From NCBI RefSeq assembly GCF_000341005.1, contig NZ_ANBD01000031.1:3932-58171 (forward strand): a stretch of DNA of 54,240 nucleotides, given 5' to 3'. The position numbers and the translations under genes were made by a program. Below, in pieces: positions 26,338-34,661 of the stretch. Below the pieces are notes generated by a model. The model was given only the letters and a program-made list of their open reading frames with translations, was not told the DNA's origin and did no database searches. Each line of letters opens with the position of its first letter. Positions within the stretch are counted from its first letter, which is position 1. The DNA comes from Nocardiopsis alkaliphila YIM 80379 (lineage in GTDB: Bacteria; Actinomycetota; Actinomycetes; Streptosporangiales; Streptosporangiaceae).

Positions 26338-27617
26338 CAGCGTTCCTCCATCGTGGGAACGGCGTCGGTGTCCTTCCGAGGAGTGAACCGGACGTTCATG
26401 TTCTTGACCCCGGCGACGAAGTTGGAAGCCAGGTGGCGAACCTCCCCGACCTGCTCGACCCCGTCGAACATCTCCAGTAGTTCGTCGAGGAACAGACGCA
26501 ACGCGAGGTTGGCCAGCCCCGCCCCGATGCAGTAGTGCGGTCCGACCCCGAAGGCGACGTGGCGGTTCGGTCGCCTGGTCACGTCGAAACGGAAGGGGTC
26601 GTCGAAGACACGCTCGTCCCGGTTGGCCGATCCCAGCCACACACTCACGGGTTGGTCGGCGCTGATCCGTTGGCCTCGCAGCGTCACCTCCTGAGTGGTG
26701 TAACGCATGAAGTGACTGGCGGGAGAGGACCAACGCAGCACTTCCTGCAAGCACCCCGGTCGCAGGGACGGATTCTCGCGGACCTTGCGGAACTGTTCGG
26801 GGTGTCGGCCCATCATCTCGATCATCGTGCAGACGACGTGGGGGGTGGTGACGTTGGCTCCAAGCAGGAGCGCATAGCAGTTCAGCATGAGTTGCCGCTC
26901 GCTGAGCGGTCCCTCGTCGAGGTCCATGGAGCGCAGGATGCCGATGAGGTCCGTTCCCGGGTCCGAGGGCGAGCGACGGCTCACCTCATCACGGAAGTAG
27001 GCGAACAGTTCGTGGTGGGCCTGTCGAACGGTCGCCTGGGGTGATCCGATGGAGTAGTCGGGGTCGTCGTAGGCGATGGTCATCGTCGTGAGTTCCGACA
27101 TCCGTCGCCAGTTCTCTTCGGGTAGCCCCATGATCGAACCGGTGAAGGCCATCGGGAACATCAGGGCGGCCTGGGCCATGTCGAGTGGCTCTCCGTCCAG
27201 GGCCGGACGCAACAGCGACCTGACGATGTCGCGCACACGACTCTCGTGTTCGGCGATGGCCCGCGGGGTCAACGCCCGATTCAGCGGTTCACGGAGGCGG
27301 CGGTGCCGTGGAGGGTCGCTGTCCGGCATCATGTCGTCGGAAGCGATGTCGGGCATGCTCAGGTCCACGATGCACAGCATGGTCCCGCGGCGTGAGGAGA
27401 AGATGCGATGGTCCTTCAGGACCCGGGTCACGTCCTCGTACCGAGTGACGACCCAGAACGGCTCACGTCCGTCACCGGGGTCACAGAGGTGGACGGGGCG
27501 CTCCTCGCGCAGAGTGGCCCAGAGAGCGTGAGGATCGGCGAAGGCGTAGTAGGCGGAGTCCAGGAGGTTCAGGTGCTCGAATTCCACGGGGGCGTAAGGG
27601 GGGCGAGAGAGCAACAC
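26337..27617 (-). CDS. Cytochrome P450
   Basis: Heme monooxygenase of 426 residues. Heme loop FGVGPHYCIGAG with Cys363, K-helix EVLR, and an I-helix reading LLGANVTT in which the usual acidic residue before Thr is Val. GTG start 1 nt after the stop of the transketolase C-carrier gene. It lies in the azabicycle operon rather than beside the aryl tailoring genes, so it may oxidise the azabicycle (hydroxylation) or epoxidise the isopropenyl unit; sequence alone does not decide. The I-helix change is compatible with P450s that receive protons through substrate groups. Confidence 0.88.
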   Translation of the reverse strand: MLLSRPPYAPVEFEHLNLLDSAYYAFADPHALWATLREERPVHLCDPGDGREPFWVVTRYEDVTRVLKDHRIFSSRRGTMLCIVDLSMPDIASDDMMPDSDPPRHRRLREPLNRALTPRAIAEHESRVRDIVRSLLRPALDGEPLDMAQAALMFPMAFTGSIMGLPEENWRRMSELTTMTIAYDDPDYSIGSPQATVRQAHHELFAYFRDEVSRRSPSDPGTDLIGILRSMDLDEGPLSERQLMLNCYALLLGANVTTPHVVCTMIEMMGRHPEQFRKVRENPSLRPGCLQEVLRWSSPASHFMRYTTQEVTLRGQRISADQPVSVWLGSANRDERVFDDPFRFDVTRRPNRHVAFGVGPHYCIGAGLANLALRLFLDELLEMFDGVEQVGEVRHLASNFVAGVKNMNVRFTPRKDTDAVPTMEER

Positions 27618-27618
27618 T

Positions 27619-28887
27619 TCAGTTTTCTTCCTCTCCGGTCGATCTGGTGAGTCGGTGGTTCACGACACGGGTGAGCTCGGCGACTCCGGTGCTCTGGTAG
27701 AAGCTCCTGATCGGCACGTGAACGCCCGTCTCGGCCGCTATGACGTCGAGCAACTCCATGGCTGAGAGGGACGTTCCCCCCAGCACGAAGAAGTCGTCCC
27801 TGTCTTCGACGTGATCGATGCCGAGTACGCGCGCGTACAGTTCGGCCACAAAGGTGGAGGGCACGCGGTCCGTCTCCGAGACGACGTGGGACGAAGAACC
27901 ATTGGTTTCGTTCGGTTGGGCGGGCATGGTGTGATATCTCCTCATCGCGATGATTCTGAGCGCGGCGTCCCGGATGGCCGCGGCGCTCACCCCCGACTCC
28001 TCCAGCGCCCCCCGGTGTTCTAGAACCCGGGTCCCCACACGTCCCCGGACCGCCACACGCAGGTGTGGCACAGGCAGCGCCCCCAAGGTCTCCGCTACGG
28101 AGTCGCCGAGACCACCGCTGGGGCGGTGCTCTTCCACGGTCACCACCCCGGCACTGGAACAGGCGGCCTTCACCACGGACTCGGTGTCCAGTGGTGCCAG
28201 AGTCTGGATCTGCAATACGTGGCAGGAAAGGTCGTTCGCCGCCAACTCACGCCCTGCCTCCAACGCCATGAGCACCGGTAGGGCGCCCATCGCGATGACG
28301 CAGACATCGGTCCCTTCACGAAGGGTCACGGCCCGCCCCAGGGAGAAGGACACACGATCGGTGTGTACGGAGGGTGTCTTCGAGCGCCCCAACCGTAGGT
28401 AGGAAGGGCCGGGGTGGTCGTGGAGCGAACGCATGACCGGACGAATCTCCGTGCTGTCCGCGGGTACCACGATGGTCGCCTCACCCAGGGCCCGCATCAC
28501 CGCGAGGTCCTCAAGGGCGTAGTGACTCGTGCCGAAGTGCGCCGCGGACAGACCTCCGTGGGTCGCCACCACCCGTACGGGCAACCGGTTGCCGATGATG
28601 TCCAGCTTGAGCTGTTCCCCCGCCCGCAGGGTGGCGAAGGTGGCCATGGTGTGCGTGTACGGAATGAAACCGCGGGCGGCCAGACCGGCGGCCACCCCGA
28701 ACATGTTGGCCTCGGCGATTCCCACGTTGAGATAGCGGTCGGGAAAGCGTGCGCCGAAGGTCTTCTCCAGGCCTCCGGTGTCGGTGTCCAGACAGACCAC
28801 ACGACTGTCGGTTTCGGCCAGTTCGATGAGTGCCTCCCGGTACGCCGAACGGGGGTCCTGGACGCCCTCGACCGAGGTGTGCATCAT
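27619..28887 (-). CDS. Transketolase C-terminal subunit fused to a carrier protein domain
   Basis: Protein of 422 residues. Residues about 8-320 are the pyrimidine and C-terminal domains of a split transketolase, with NVGIAEANMFG (Glu59 activates ThDP) and a typical C-terminal domain (VTVEEHRPSGGLGD). After an Asn/Ser linker, residues about 345-415 form a thiolation domain: DDFFVLGGTS with Ser373 as the phosphopantetheine site. The ATG overlaps the N-subunit stop by 4 nt. In vazabitide biosynthesis a transketolase adds a two-carbon ketol unit to AmCP-bound glutamate semialdehyde; this pair should do the same. The fused carrier is unusual and may receive the azabicyclic amino acid for the NRPS. 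Confidence 0.88.
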   Translation of the reverse strand: MMHTSVEGVQDPRSAYREALIELAETDSRVVCLDTDTGGLEKTFGARFPDRYLNVGIAEANMFGVAAGLAARGFIPYTHTMATFATLRAGEQLKLDIIGNRLPVRVVATHGGLSAAHFGTSHYALEDLAVMRALGEATIVVPADSTEIRPVMRSLHDHPGPSYLRLGRSKTPSVHTDRVSFSLGRAVTLREGTDVCVIAMGALPVLMALEAGRELAANDLSCHVLQIQTLAPLDTESVVKAACSSAGVVTVEEHRPSGGLGDSVAETLGALPVPHLRVAVRGRVGTRVLEHRGALEESGVSAAAIRDAALRIIAMRRYHTMPAQPNETNGSSSHVVSETDRVPSTFVAELYARVLGIDHVEDRDDFFVLGGTSLSAMELLDVIAAETGVHVPIRSFYQSTGVAELTRVVNHRLTRSTGEEEN

Positions 28888-29663
28888 GATTCCCCTTGCC
28901 GTAGGGTCGCGTGTGCGCGCCGGGTCAGTTCGGGACGAAGGCTCGCGTAGTGACTGGACACCCGACCTTCCATGAATGGGACTCCCCGTCCCTTGACCGT
29001 GGCCGCGATCACCGCGACGGGCCGATCATCGGGCTCGCGTAATGCCTGAGCGAGGGCGGAGGGATCATGTCCGTCCACTGTGCGCACGGTCCAACCGAAC
29101 ACCCCGAAACGTTCGGTGAGCGGTTCCAAGGAGACGAGGCCCTCCGTCGGGCCGGTGAGTTGGAGCCCGTTCCGATCGACGATCGCCACCAGGTTTCGCG
29201 GTCTGCGATGGCCCGCGTACATCACCGCCTCCCAGACGCTGCCCTCCTGGAGCTCCCCGTCACCCAGCAAGGTGTAGTGCCGGTACGAGAGGCCTTCGAG
29301 TTCTCCGGCCAGAGCCATTCCGATGGACAGACTCAGACCATGCCCCAGCGAACCCGTGGGGAAGGGGACTCCTGGGAGTCCTTCGGGAGGGTGACCGAAC
29401 AACCTGCTTCCGGGGCGTGTGTAGGTGCCGAGCTCCTCCCTTGGGAGGTGACCGGTCTCGGCCAGGACCGCGTACAGGGCCGGAGCGGCGTGTCCCTTGC
29501 TCAGGACGAAGGTGTCCCCTTCGCCCATGAGCTCGCAGTGGAGTACGGCGAGGATCTCCACACAGGACAGGCTGCCTCCTATGTGGGCCCCGTTCGGGCC
29601 TCCCGTCATGTCGATGATGTGCTCTCTCATCCGTTTCGCCACGGCTTTGAGGTCGGCACCCAT
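28884..29663 (-). CDS. Transketolase N-terminal subunit
   Basis: ThDP-binding half of a two-subunit transketolase, 259 residues. FVLSKGHAAPALYA at 52-65 and the ThDP/Mg signature beginning GDG at 134-136 and ending with Asn165 in VDRNGLQ are clear. It starts at ATG 29663, one base shared with the aminotransferase stop, with GGAGG 7-11 nt upstream; the longer frame to 29822 overlaps that gene. It pairs with the next gene and probably uses a ketose phosphate as donor of the two-carbon unit. Confidence 0.92.
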   Translation of the reverse strand: MGADLKAVAKRMREHIIDMTGGPNGAHIGGSLSCVEILAVLHCELMGEGDTFVLSKGHAAPALYAVLAETGHLPREELGTYTRPGSRLFGHPPEGLPGVPFPTGSLGHGLSLSIGMALAGELEGLSYRHYTLLGDGELQEGSVWEAVMYAGHRRPRNLVAIVDRNGLQLTGPTEGLVSLEPLTERFGVFGWTVRTVDGHDPSALAQALREPDDRPVAVIAATVKGRGVPFMEGRVSSHYASLRPELTRRAHATLRQGES

Positions 29664-30955
29664 CAGTCCACCTCCATGATGTCCCGCCAGTCCCCTTCCG
29701 GAGGGCGGGAACGTGCCATACGTCGGACCACGCCCAAGTGCGCCCAAACCTTCTCGAAGGCGTCCGCGTAAGCCGCCAGTAACGGTCCCGAATCGGGGGC
29801 CAGGTGCCGCCTTTGCAGACACAGTGACGCCTCCACGGTCGCGCAGCTGACCGGGAACTCCGCAGCGATCCGCGCCGCACGTGTTCCGGGTGCTCGAAAG
29901 GCCGGGTGCGCGGGGAGGGGGGCCGTCTGATAGCGGGACACAGGCACTCCTTCGGCGCGCAGTATCCGGTGGAGGGTCGCACGTAGGGTCGACACGGACA
30001 CGTCGGTCAGTTCCAGTTCCTCGGGGACCAGCCCGATCCGTACGATGTGCCAGGCGTGGGTGCTGTTCTTCGCCACGAGAGGCACTCGTAGACCGGGTAG
30101 TTCGGCGAGTCGTGCCAGCAACCCGGTGACCGACTGTTCTCGGTGTTTCATGTACCAGGGCATTCGCTCCAGTTGTGAACGAGCGAAGGCGGCCATCACC
30201 GGACTCATCCTGAAGTTGCTCCCCGAACGGAGAGCCACGTATCCACGTGCTCCGGTGGGGACTCGCTCACCGAAGTTGCGAATCTTCGTGAGAGCGTCGT
30301 ACAACTCGGGCGAATCGGTGGTGATCAGACCACCTTCCCCACAGGATGGGAGGTTCTTGCTCGGGTGCAGACTGAAACATCCGAGGGTGCCCAGTGCGCC
30401 TGTGGCCTTTCCACGGTGGAGCGCTCCATGGGATTGGGCGGCGTCCTCGACGATCGGAATCGATCGATCGTTCGCCACGGTCGACAGGCCGTCCATCTCC
30501 GCGGGTAGTCCATGCAGATGGACGGGGAGCAACGCGCCGGTCCTGGGGGTGATCGCGTCGCGCGCTCGGTCCACCGACAGGTTGTAGGTGTCCGGTTCGA
30601 TGTCGGCGAACACCGGTGTCGCGCCCACCTGGAGCACCGCATGCGCGGTCGCGTTCATACTCAGTGCGGGCAGAACGACCTCGTCGCCCGGACCGATGTC
30701 CAGGGCCGACAGGGCCGCCTGGAGCGCCGCGGTGCCGGAGGAGACGGCCACGCAGTAATCGGTACCCACCAGGTTGGACCAGGCGCTCTCCAACGCGGCG
30801 ACCTCGGTCTCACCGGCCGAGGCCGAGGTCAGTCTGCCGCTGCGCAGGACCCGCAGGACGGCCTGCTCGTCCAGTTCGGTCACCACAGGCCAGGAACCGT
30901 CGATGGTCCCTGGCGTCACGGCTTGAGGACCTCCGAACATCGCGAGCGCGCTCAT
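29663..30955 (-). CDS. DegT/DnrJ/EryC1/StrS aminotransferase
   Basis: PLP-dependent aminotransferase of 430 residues acting on ketones. PLP Asp171 in VEDAAQSHGA and Schiff-base Lys200 in LHPSKNL are present, followed by GEGG. It starts at ATG 30955, overlapping the upstream stop by 4 nt. It sits directly before the transketolase genes, matching the vazabitide pathway, where an aminotransferase converts the ketol from the transketolase step into the 6-amino group of 2,6-diamino-5,7-dihydroxyheptanoate while bound to the carrier protein. That amine becomes the aziridine nitrogen. The family also makes amino sugars, but no sugar genes are nearby. Confidence 0.9.
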   Translation of the reverse strand: MSALAMFGGPQAVTPGTIDGSWPVVTELDEQAVLRVLRSGRLTSASAGETEVAALESAWSNLVGTDYCVAVSSGTAALQAALSALDIGPGDEVVLPALSMNATAHAVLQVGATPVFADIEPDTYNLSVDRARDAITPRTGALLPVHLHGLPAEMDGLSTVANDRSIPIVEDAAQSHGALHRGKATGALGTLGCFSLHPSKNLPSCGEGGLITTDSPELYDALTKIRNFGERVPTGARGYVALRSGSNFRMSPVMAAFARSQLERMPWYMKHREQSVTGLLARLAELPGLRVPLVAKNSTHAWHIVRIGLVPEELELTDVSVSTLRATLHRILRAEGVPVSRYQTAPLPAHPAFRAPGTRAARIAAEFPVSCATVEASLCLQRRHLAPDSGPLLAAYADAFEKVWAHLGVVRRMARSRPPEGDWRDIMEVD

Positions 30956-31962
30956 GGTTTTCGCCCAAAGGAACCTCTTAGTCGGTGCATGCACTGCTCC
31001 CAGGTCATGAGAAGTCGTTTTCCGAGATCCTCGACCCGGGCGGTCGCCGAGGCGGAGGTCGGTTCGTCCTCCGCCGCGGCGTGGGCCGCCGCGATTCGAA
31101 ATCCCGTCCAGGCGTGGGCCACCCGGCCCACCGAGCTCGCGGCGTCGGCCAGGTCGGGCCGCTCGAATCGTGTGGCCATGCGGTAGAGAAAGGCGCTGTG
31201 GAAGGCGGCCTCCGCCTGTGCCGGCCAACCAAGCACATAGATCTCCCGCAAGGCCCGGGATCCGTGTCGTTCGATACGTCGGGGCAGTTCGAAGAGGTAG
31301 GTGGCGAGCGCGTGGGGCCCTTGGTCGGGTCTGTTCAACGCCGCGATGTTGGTGCTCATGACCTTGTCCACCCACGCCATGTCGGCCCGGGGTTGTGGTC
31401 CGGTCGCCACCACTTCCAGCCACCGCCACGCGGGCCTGCTTCCGGCGAAGAACGGATCGCTTTTATGGTCGACACTGATGTCCCGCCTTGCCTTTTCCAG
31501 GACGGATCTGGGCAGTGTGCCGGAGTAGGCGGGCGGCATCGGGTCGATCACCCTGTAGAGTTCGCGTCGCTCGTCCCACCCGGTGACGATGATCAGGTGC
31601 GCGGCGTGGACGTCGTGGTAGGCCGGGCGGAAGGGCAGGTGGAAGTTGTTGACCGCGACGATCACTCCCCTGACACGTGTGAGGGCGTCGATCACGTCGT
31701 CGTGCGCGGTGCGGGGGTCCCTTGGCTCATGCCAGGTCAGGCGCACAGGGTGGTAGAGACAGAACTCTTCCTGGAGGCGCTCACCGGCGGGGTGGAAGTA
31801 CTCGACGGGTTCCACCGGGCCCTGAGGTGTTCGAAAGCGCCATCCGGCTCCGAGAACTTGGACGGGGTCCCAGCCCTGTAGCTCCAGGACGTGCCCGATG
31901 TCGATCTGAAGACAACTGGCGAGATCGTCGTACCACGGGAGTACGGGGTCGACCGAGGTCAC
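30952..31962 (-). CDS. BtrH-like papain-fold protein; candidate large subunit of aziridine synthase
   Basis: Protein of about 336 residues with no sure homologue recalled. The N-terminal 140 residues resemble BtrH_N/C39-like cysteine enzymes: Cys17 in DDLASCLQIDIGH, His122 in HAAHLIIVTGWD and Asp140 in RVIDPMPP. The C-terminal half is helical. GTG start at 31962 after GGGGG overlaps the upstream stop by 4 nt. Together with the next gene it is a tightly coupled pair between the carrier-protein operon and the aminotransferase/transketolase genes. The aziridine synthases Vzb10/11 and AziU3/U2 are such two-protein enzymes; I infer this pair fills that role. The alternative is an acyltransferase that moves the amino acid between carriers. 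Confidence 0.6.
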   Translation of the reverse strand: MTSVDPVLPWYDDLASCLQIDIGHVLELQGWDPVQVLGAGWRFRTPQGPVEPVEYFHPAGERLQEEFCLYHPVRLTWHEPRDPRTAHDDVIDALTRVRGVIVAVNNFHLPFRPAYHDVHAAHLIIVTGWDERRELYRVIDPMPPAYSGTLPRSVLEKARRDISVDHKSDPFFAGSRPAWRWLEVVATGPQPRADMAWVDKVMSTNIAALNRPDQGPHALATYLFELPRRIERHGSRALREIYVLGWPAQAEAAFHSAFLYRMATRFERPDLADAASSVGRVAHAWTGFRIAAAHAAAEDEPTSASATARVEDLGKRLLMTWEQCMHRLRGSFGRKP

Positions 31963-32543
31963 AGCACCCCCTCGACCGAGGCCGCGAAGATGTGCAGCGC
32001 GGGATTGTCCGGTAGCCGAAGGCCCCGAACGGCCTCCCACCTGGTCACCGGAACACGTACACACCACACTTGCCCCCTGAGGTCCTCCTGTCGGTGATGC
32101 GGGTAGTGCATCGCGAAGGACCGGGCCGCCGCCATCTCTCCGAAATGGGCTCGGGCCGGAAGGAAGTCGGACACCCGGATCCACTCGCCGGCGACCGCAC
32201 CCGAGGTGTAGTGCACGCCCACCTCTTCTTCACAACGACGCTCTGAGGTCGCGAGGATGTGGATCCAGTCCGCGTTCATCTCGGGCAGGTCCACGTACTG
32301 TCCAGCGCATCGGATGTTGTCGGGCTCGGTCCCGGTGGCCTTCGAACCGGCGAAGCCGACACGACCGACCTGGATGTGGTCGGCTCGCAGTGTCTCCATG
32401 GGAAGGCTGTTGCTCCATACGTTCAATCGGCCGTTGCTCAGGGTTTCGAAGTCGGTGAGGGCGATGTTGTTGAGGTGTTGGGACAGGTCAACGGGGACCA
32501 TCGCGTGAGTGTGCACCACCTGTGTCGCAGAGAATCCAGTCAA
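31959..32543 (-). CDS. Small beta-sandwich-like protein; candidate small subunit of aziridine synthase
   Basis: Protein of about 194 residues, first gene of the minus operon. Segments such as VPVDLSQHLNNIALTDFE, NSLPMETL and DNIRCAGQYVDLP, then IHILATSE, look like the jelly-roll module often attached to glycoside enzymes, although no catalytic domain is present. It is coupled (4-nt overlap) to the 336-residue gene. The start is uncertain: a TTG at 32543 has AGGAG only 2 nt away, and GTG codons follow at 32519 and 32516. Partnering with the next gene in an AziU3/U2-like complex is my inference from order, size and pathway. Confidence 0.55.
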   Translation of the reverse strand: MTGFSATQVVHTHAMVPVDLSQHLNNIALTDFETLSNGRLNVWSNSLPMETLRADHIQVGRVGFAGSKATGTEPDNIRCAGQYVDLPEMNADWIHILATSERRCEEEVGVHYTSGAVAGEWIRVSDFLPARAHFGEMAAARSFAMHYPHHRQEDLRGQVWCVRVPVTRWEAVRGLRLPDNPALHIFAASVEGVL

Positions 32544-32640
32544 TTCTCCTGCTCCCGAAGTATGTAGTATAAATGAAGATTTGTGCTAGTCTCTTCGTGG
32601 CTTTTTGAAGACTATCCATACAAAGAGTCGGAGACAACAC
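32544..32640. promoter_or_regulatory. AT-rich divergent promoter region
   Basis: This 97-nt space separates the two largest operons of the cluster. It is markedly AT-richer than the genes. TATGTAG (32561-32567), the word shared with the sites at 8317 and 16854, is followed at once by TATAAAT, a good -10 for the plus operon. GGAGACAACAC before the ATG at 32641 is the ribosome site of the carrier-protein gene. Confidence 0.45.
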
Positions 32641-32805
32641 ATGGTTTCGTGTCCAGAGTGCAAAGGTGCGGTGGAACTGCGGGAGGACATACTGGCGTCC
32701 GAGATCGTGGTTTGTTACGCCTGCTCCAGTGAGTTGGAGGTCATCGCGGTCGAACCTGCGCTGTTGGCACTGGCTCCTGAGGTGGAAGAGGACTGGGGAG
32801 AGTGA
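32641..32805 (+). CDS. lysW: LysW-type amino-group carrier protein (AmCP)
   Basis: Small acidic protein of 54 residues that holds a glutamate through its alpha-amino group on the side chain of its own C-terminal Glu, so that the amino acid can be modified without cyclising. The zinc knuckle is CPEC (4-7) and CYAC (25-28), and the C-terminus is EEDWGE, the diagnostic AmCP tail. The stop overlaps the ligase start by 4 nt. LysW proteins serve lysine/arginine synthesis in some bacteria and archaea; in actinomycete clusters they build the azabicycle precursor of vazabitide, ficellomycin and azinomycin, which fits here. Confidence 0.93.
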   Translation: MVSCPECKGAVELREDILASEIVVCYACSSELEVIAVEPALLALAPEVEEDWGE

Positions 32806-33674
32806 ACCTTGGTTCGGGAAGCCCGGTGGGCGAAGGTGGGCGAGTGGCCGTGATCGCCTCCAGGGTCCGGTTCGAGGAACGAGACCTTCTGGACGCCCTG
32901 GACCGTAGGTCGGTCGATGGGGAGTTCGTCGACGACCGTTCCCTCGTCTACCGGGTGGGGGAAGAAGGGCCTCGGTGGCGTGCGGTGCTGAACAGGTCGC
33001 TCGCCGCGACCCGGAGGCTGGAGATCAGCCGCTGGTGCGAGGCCGTAGGTGTTCCCGTCCTGAACACTTCGGAGACCGTGGCCCTGTGCGACAACAAGAT
33101 CGCCACGGCGTTCGCGTTGAAACGGGCGGGGGTGGCTGTACCGGACACGGTCATCTCCCTGGCCACCTCCTCCGGAGCGCGAGCGACCGAAGAGATCGGT
33201 TATCCCGCCGTGGTGAAACCGGCGAACGGTTCCTGGGGCAGGGGAGTGGCTCGCGTGGCCGACGGTGAAACGGCCCAAACCCTCTTCGAACTCCGGGCCC
33301 AGCTCCCTTCGGCCGCGCAAAAACTCACCTGTGTCCAAGAATTCGTTCCGGGACGTGACCTGCGGGTCTTGGTGGTGGGCGGAATCGCGATCGCGGCCAT
33401 GGTCCGGGAAGCGCAAGGGTGGGTGCGCAACGTCGCGCGAGGCTCCACAGTGGCGGCGTTGGATCTGGACGACTCCCTGGCCGAGCTGGCCGAAAGCGCC
33501 TCCGCCGCGGTCGGTGGTGGGGTACTCGGAGTCGACGTTCTGGAGACCGACACAGGCGAACGGTTCGTGCTGGAGGTCAACAGCGCTGTGGAATTTCGGG
33601 GTCTCACCGAAGCACATCCCGAACTGGCCGTCGCGGACACCATTGTCGACCATGTTCTCCGGGAGACTTCGTGA
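32802..33674 (+). CDS. lysX: LysX-type ATP-grasp ligase
   Basis: Ligase of 290 residues that joins the alpha-amino group of glutamate (or a homologue) to the C-terminal Glu of the carrier protein using ATP. ATP-grasp features: YPAVVKPANGSWGRGV near 132-147, QEFVPGRDLRV near 183-193, and the metal/substrate motif EVNSAVEFRG near 259-268, where lysine-pathway LysX has ELNHTMEF. The GTG start overlaps the carrier-protein stop by 4 nt. The first reaction of the azabicycle pathway. Confidence 0.9.
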   Translation: MNLGSGSPVGEGGRVAVIASRVRFEERDLLDALDRRSVDGEFVDDRSLVYRVGEEGPRWRAVLNRSLAATRRLEISRWCEAVGVPVLNTSETVALCDNKIATAFALKRAGVAVPDTVISLATSSGARATEEIGYPAVVKPANGSWGRGVARVADGETAQTLFELRAQLPSAAQKLTCVQEFVPGRDLRVLVVGGIAIAAMVREAQGWVRNVARGSTVAALDLDDSLAELAESASAAVGGGVLGVDVLETDTGERFVLEVNSAVEFRGLTEAHPELAVADTIVDHVLRETS

Positions 33675-34651
33675 TGAAGGCCGCTGTGATCGGGGCGAGT
33701 GGTTACGTGGGCGGAGAACTGGTGCGTCTCCTCCTGGCCCACCCCGCACTACACCTGGTCCAGGTGACGTCCCGACGCCACGCCGGTGCGCCCGTGGGAC
33801 GTAGGCACCCGAACCTGAGCCATGTCGATCTGAAGTTCACCCCACTCGACGCGTTGAGCCCCGTCGATGTCGTTTTCTCCGCCTTGCCGCACGGGGAACT
33901 CTCCCGTGTTCATTCCCAGGTCGCTCAGACCACGCGGACCATCGTCGACCTCAGTTCGGATTTTCGAGAACACGAAGACGGGGCCAAGGAAGGGTACGTC
34001 ACCGGGCTTCCGGAACTGTTCCGGAAGGATCTGCTCGGCCGCGACAGGATCAGTGTGCCGGGTTGCATGGCGACCGCTGCGGCCCTGGCACTTCGACCGC
34101 TGGTCGAGGCCGGGATGGTCGAGGGCGACACGCTCGTCGACGCGCGTACCGGTTCCAGTGGTGCCGGTGTCGAACCCGGTGCCGCCACCCACCATGCCGA
34201 ACGTCGCAACGCCATGCGTGTCTACAAGGCGACCGGCCACCGCCACGAGCACGAGATCACGCGGCTGTGCCGCTCGAAGGTTCGGATGACGGTGACCGCC
34301 GTACCACTGGTCCGAGGCGTACAGATCATCCTTCACGTGCGTACGAATCGTCCCGTGTCACGAACCGACGTGTGGTCCGTGTATCGGCGACGTTATGACG
34401 CCGAACCGTTCATCCGGCTGGTGGCACACCGGCTCGGAGTGCATCGCCTCCCCGACCCACAGTTCCTCATGGGCGCCAATTTCACGGACATCGGGTTCGA
34501 CGTGGACGAGGACGGAGGGCGTGTGGTCGTGGTGGTCGCTCTGGACAACCTCATGAAGGGGGCGGCCGGTGGCGCTGTACAGAGTCTGAACGTCTCCGCC
34601 GGTTTCGATGAGGAAGCCGGCCTCGATTTCGCCGGCCTGCGTGTCGGGTGA
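33674..34651 (+). CDS. argC: LysY/ArgC-type AmCP-gamma-glutamyl phosphate reductase
   Basis: NADPH-dependent reductase of 325 residues that turns the carrier-bound gamma-glutamyl phosphate into the semialdehyde. NADP loop VIGASGYVGGEL at 5-16, catalytic Cys131 in SVPGCMAT, and a His-rich segment HRHEHEI near 194-200 with the likely base. It starts at ATG 33674 (one base overlap with the ligase stop); a GTG one codon earlier is possible, and the frame open from 33419 is antisense-like sequence inside the ligase. The aldehyde is the proposed acceptor for the transketolase. Confidence 0.92.
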   Translation: MKAAVIGASGYVGGELVRLLLAHPALHLVQVTSRRHAGAPVGRRHPNLSHVDLKFTPLDALSPVDVVFSALPHGELSRVHSQVAQTTRTIVDLSSDFREHEDGAKEGYVTGLPELFRKDLLGRDRISVPGCMATAAALALRPLVEAGMVEGDTLVDARTGSSGAGVEPGAATHHAERRNAMRVYKATGHRHEHEITRLCRSKVRMTVTAVPLVRGVQIILHVRTNRPVSRTDVWSVYRRRYDAEPFIRLVAHRLGVHRLPDPQFLMGANFTDIGFDVDEDGGRVVVVVALDNLMKGAAGGAVQSLNVSAGFDEEAGLDFAGLRVG

Positions 34652-34661
34652 GGGGCAGCCG

